From: an uncultured Bryobacteraceae bacterium
GTDB lineage: Bacteria; Acidobacteriota; Terriglobia; Bryobacterales; Bryobacteraceae
Direction: 5' to 3'
Length of the DNA: 9,221 nt
Assembly (NCBI GenBank): GCA_937921835.1
Contig: CAKZVG010000196.1
Location: 1-9,221, forward strand
Below, piece after piece: positions 7,018 to 9,221 of the stretch. Under the pieces are notes generated by a model that saw nothing but the letters and a program-made list of their open reading frames with translations, had not been told where the DNA came from and made no database searches. Made by a program: the position numbers and the translations under genes. Position 1 is the first letter of the stretch. Every line of letters begins with the position of its first letter.

Positions 7018-9221
7018 ATGCCCACTGATAGCGGCCGGCCAGTCACGCCGGCCAGAATCGTTGTCGCGACCACCGTCGCCCTTTCCTTCATTTCCTTCTG
7101 GCGCGGGGCGGCCATCGTCCTCAGCGACCTCGCCTCGACGATGTTCTACGTCGGCGGCATCGCCGAGCAGGCCATCGGGGAAGCAGCGCCCTGGTTCATC
7201 CTGGGCGTCATGCTCTTCAGCTTCGCGGTGCGATCCGTGTACCTGGAAAGCTGCTCGATGTTCGTGCGCGGCGGCGTGTATGTCGTGGTCCGCGACAGCC
7301 TGGGGCCATTCACCGCCAAGATCTCGGTTTCGGCGCTCGTGGTGGACTACATTCTCACCGGCCCGATCAGTTCGGTGAGCGCCGGTCAGTATCTCGGCCG
7401 CCTTTTCAACGAACTGGCGGCGATGACGCAGCAGGAGGCGCGCGTCGATCCCCACAGCTTCGCCGCCGTCTTCGGCATCGTGGTGACCGTTTACTTCTGG
7501 CGGAGCAACGTCAGGGGAATTCACGAGTCGAGCGGCAAGGCGCTGCGCATCATGCAAATCACCACCGTGATGGTGGGCATCCTGCTTCTTTGGTGCCCGC
7601 TCACCCTGCTGCTACGGGGGAACGCGGAGCTGCCTCCCGCGCCTCTGCCAGCCAACCTGAAGTTCTCGAAGGAATCGCTCGGCTGGCTGGACGGCACCTT
7701 CTGGCCGCAACTCGCCTCGGTGGGCATCCTGATCGCCTTCGGGCACTCTCTGCTGGCCATGAGCGGTTTCGAGACGCTGGCGCAGGTCTACCGCGAGATC
7801 GCCCATCCCAAGCTGAAGAACCTGAAGATCGCCGCCAACATCGTGTGCTTCTACGCGCTGCTGAGCACCGGACTCATCACGCTTTTCGCCGTGATGATCA
7901 TTCCGGACGGGCAGCGGCCGCACTACTACGACAATCTGATCGGCGGTCTCTCGATGAGCCTGGCCGGCCCGGAGTTGCTCAAGCTCGGCTTTCACGTCTT
8001 CGTAGTGATGGTGGGGGTCCTCATTCTGTCGGGCGCGGTGAATACGTCGCTGATCGGCGCCAACGGCATCCTGAACCGCGTGGCCGAGGATGGCGTTCTG
8101 CTGGACTACTTCCGCAAACCGCACCGCCGCTTCGGCACCACCTACCGCATCATAAGTCTGGTGGCAATTCTGCAAGTGGCCACCATCGTTGCCAGCCGCG
8201 GCGACGTCTACCTGCTCGGCGAGGCGTACGCCTTCGGCGTGGTGTGGAGCTTTTTCATGAAAGCGCTGGGCGTGTTGGCGCTCCGCTTCCAGCGCAGCGA
8301 CCAGGAGTATAAGACGCCCTTGAACCTCCGCGCCGGCCGCTTTGAGCTTCCAATCGGACTGGCGCTTACAACGTCGATCCTCTTGCTGGTGGCCATCGCC
8401 AACCTGTTCACCAAGCAGGTGGCGACCGTCTACGGGGTGTCCTTCACCGTTGTGCTGCTGGCGCTGTTCACCATCTCCGAGCGCGTCAACGCGCGCCAGG
8501 CGCGGCGCGGAAAGACGCTCGAAGAGTTCAACCTCGAGTATCAGCCCGAAACGGAAGCCGCGGCGATCAAAGCCCGTCCCGGCTGCGTAGTGGTGGCCAT
8601 CCGTGACTACACCCGCATGGATCACCTCAAGCGGGTGCTCGAGAAGACCAACCTCAGCCGGCACGACATCGTCGTGATGACCGCCCGCACCCTCACCGCC
8701 GGCGCCGGCGAGTACGGCTTGCGCCAGGACCAAGTCTTCAGCAAATACGAGCAGGAGTTATTCAGCCACGTCGTGACACTGGCCGAGAAGCAGGGGAAGC
8801 CGGTGGAATTGCTGGTAATGCCCGCCGAGGACCCGTTCGACGCCATGGTGCTGGCCGCGGCCCGGCTCAAGGCCTCGCGGCTGGTGACGGGCGTATCACC
8901 CACCATGACCTCGGAAGAGCTTGCGCGCCGCATCGGTCTGGCGTGGGAGAAGCTTCCCGAGCCGCGCCATCCGTTCTCGCTGGAAGTGATCGGCGCCGGG
9001 CGCCCGTCCGTCTACGTAAACCTGGGGCCGCATCCGCCGCGCCTGTGGCCGGAAGATGTGGACCTCCTGCACGAACTCTGGCTCAGACTCAGCGCCCTCC
9101 GGGAGTTCGGCGCCCGGCTGCACCACCGCGATATCGTCGGGCTCGCCTTGCGCCGCCTGGAGCGCGACCTGACGGGCGAGGCGCGGCGGCAGGTGCTCGA
9201 CGAACTCCGGCAGGAGTTGCG
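7018..9221 (+). CDS. APC-superfamily permease with C-terminal Usp-like domain, KimA/KUP-like, 3'-truncated
   Basis: The frame opens at ATG 7018 and runs off the window end; 734 residues are visible. Residues 14 to about 487 contain roughly twelve hydrophobic segments in an APC arrangement. Several positions match the proton-coupled potassium importer KimA of Bacillus subtilis as I remember it: S36-D37-x6-Y44 in the first helix, D110-Y111-x-x-T114-x-x-x-S118 in the third, and S249-G-F-E252 in the sixth (KimA has T-G-V-E). From about residue 518 a soluble alpha/beta region ([37 protein letters not shown]) resembles a universal stress protein domain, although the usual G-x-x-G ATP motif is not seen. 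The last visible part (about 670-734) is Arg/Leu-rich and helical. Membrane transport is near certain. Potassium is a reasoned guess; amino acids remain possible, since many APC permeases share the fold. The ATG has no clear Shine-Dalgarno site; GGGAG at 6991-6995 is too distant. Confidence 0.85.
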   Translation, partial: MPTDSGRPVTPARIVVATTVALSFISFWRGAAIVLSDLASTMFYVGGIAEQAIGEAAPWFILGVMLFSFAVRSVYLESCSMFVRGGVYVVVRDSLGPFTAKISVSALVVDYILTGPISSVSAGQYLGRLFNELAAMTQQEARVDPHSFAAVFGIVVTVYFWRSNVRGIHESSGKALRIMQITTVMVGILLLWCPLTLLLRGNAELPPAPLPANLKFSKESLGWLDGTFWPQLASVGILIAFGHSLLAMSGFETLAQVYREIAHPKLKNLKIAANIVCFYALLSTGLITLFAVMIIPDGQRPHYYDNLIGGLSMSLAGPELLKLGFHVFVVMVGVLILSGAVNTSLIGANGILNRVAEDGVLLDYFRKPHRRFGTTYRIISLVAILQVATIVASRGDVYLLGEAYAFGVVWSFFMKALGVLALRFQRSDQEYKTPLNLRAGRFELPIGLALTTSILLLVAIANLFTKQVATVYGVSFTVVLLALFTISERVNARQARRGKTLEEFNLEYQPETEAAAIKARPGCVVVAIRDYTRMDHLKRVLEKTNLSRHDIVVMTARTLTAGAGEYGLRQDQVFSKYEQELFSHVVTLAEKQGKPVELLVMPAEDPFDAMVLAAARLKASRLVTGVSPTMTSEELARRIGLAWEKLPEPRHPFSLEVIGAGRPSVYVNLGPHPPRLWPEDVDLLHELWLRLSALREFGARLHHRDIVGLALRRLERDLTGEARRQVLDELRQEL

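Noticed and set aside
5536..7557. Minus-strand reading frame that continues upstream of typA, giving an apparent protein of 1272 residues
   Set aside because: TypA homology starts at the GTG at 5535; the extension is His/Arg/Gly-rich and lies opposite the well-supported sulfatase and permease genes. It is open only because GC-rich codon use removes stops from the antisense frame.
7612..8733. Minus-strand open frame of 373 codons opposite the permease
   Set aside because: His/Gln/Glu-rich with no domain; the plus-strand frame has transmembrane segments and family motifs.

Overview
The window is a GC-rich, densely coding bacterial chromosome segment with five genes and only two intergenic gaps above 50 bp. 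The gene set suggests an acidobacterium, perhaps near Solibacter/Bryobacter: a SpoIVB-type S55 peptidase protein next to a secreted beta-propeller protein, typA, a Planctomycetes/Acidobacteria-style sulfatase, and an APC permease with a Usp-like tail. This is inferred from gene content and protein style only. No rRNA, tRNA, insertion sequence, phage gene or CRISPR array is visible.

Layout. (1) Positions 1-1488 (+) hold the 3' part of an S55-family (SpoIVB-like) protein whose start and catalytic-serine region lie before the window. (2) After one base, 1490-3733 (+) encodes a secreted protein with a seven-blade propeller (a 72-residue insert splits blade 5) followed by Ig/FN3-like modules. These two genes look translationally linked. 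(3) On the minus strand, 3739-5535 is typA/bipA, a ribosome-associated GTPase. It converges on gene 2 with five bases between the stops. (4) A 102-bp divergent spacer (5536-5637) carries an extended -10 for typA and a perfect GC-rich inverted repeat. (5) 5638-6963 (+) is a Tat-exported sulfatase-like protein that lacks the arginine of the C-x-P-x-R maturation motif. (6) 7018 to the window end (+) is an APC-superfamily permease, cut at the 3' end, with a C-terminal Usp-like domain and membrane residues that match the spacing of the KimA/KUP-type potassium importers.

How they fit together. Genes 1 and 2 are probably one envelope unit, a peptidase-like protein and a propeller partner. typA is a housekeeping or stress gene with its own promoter. 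The sulfatase and permease may be co-transcribed, but a plausible promoter overlaps the sulfatase stop and nothing ties their functions together.

No defence system or mobile element was found. The points most worth following are the altered sulfatase active site, the KimA-like permease, the apparent Ser-before-His order in the S55 protein, and the split propeller blade.
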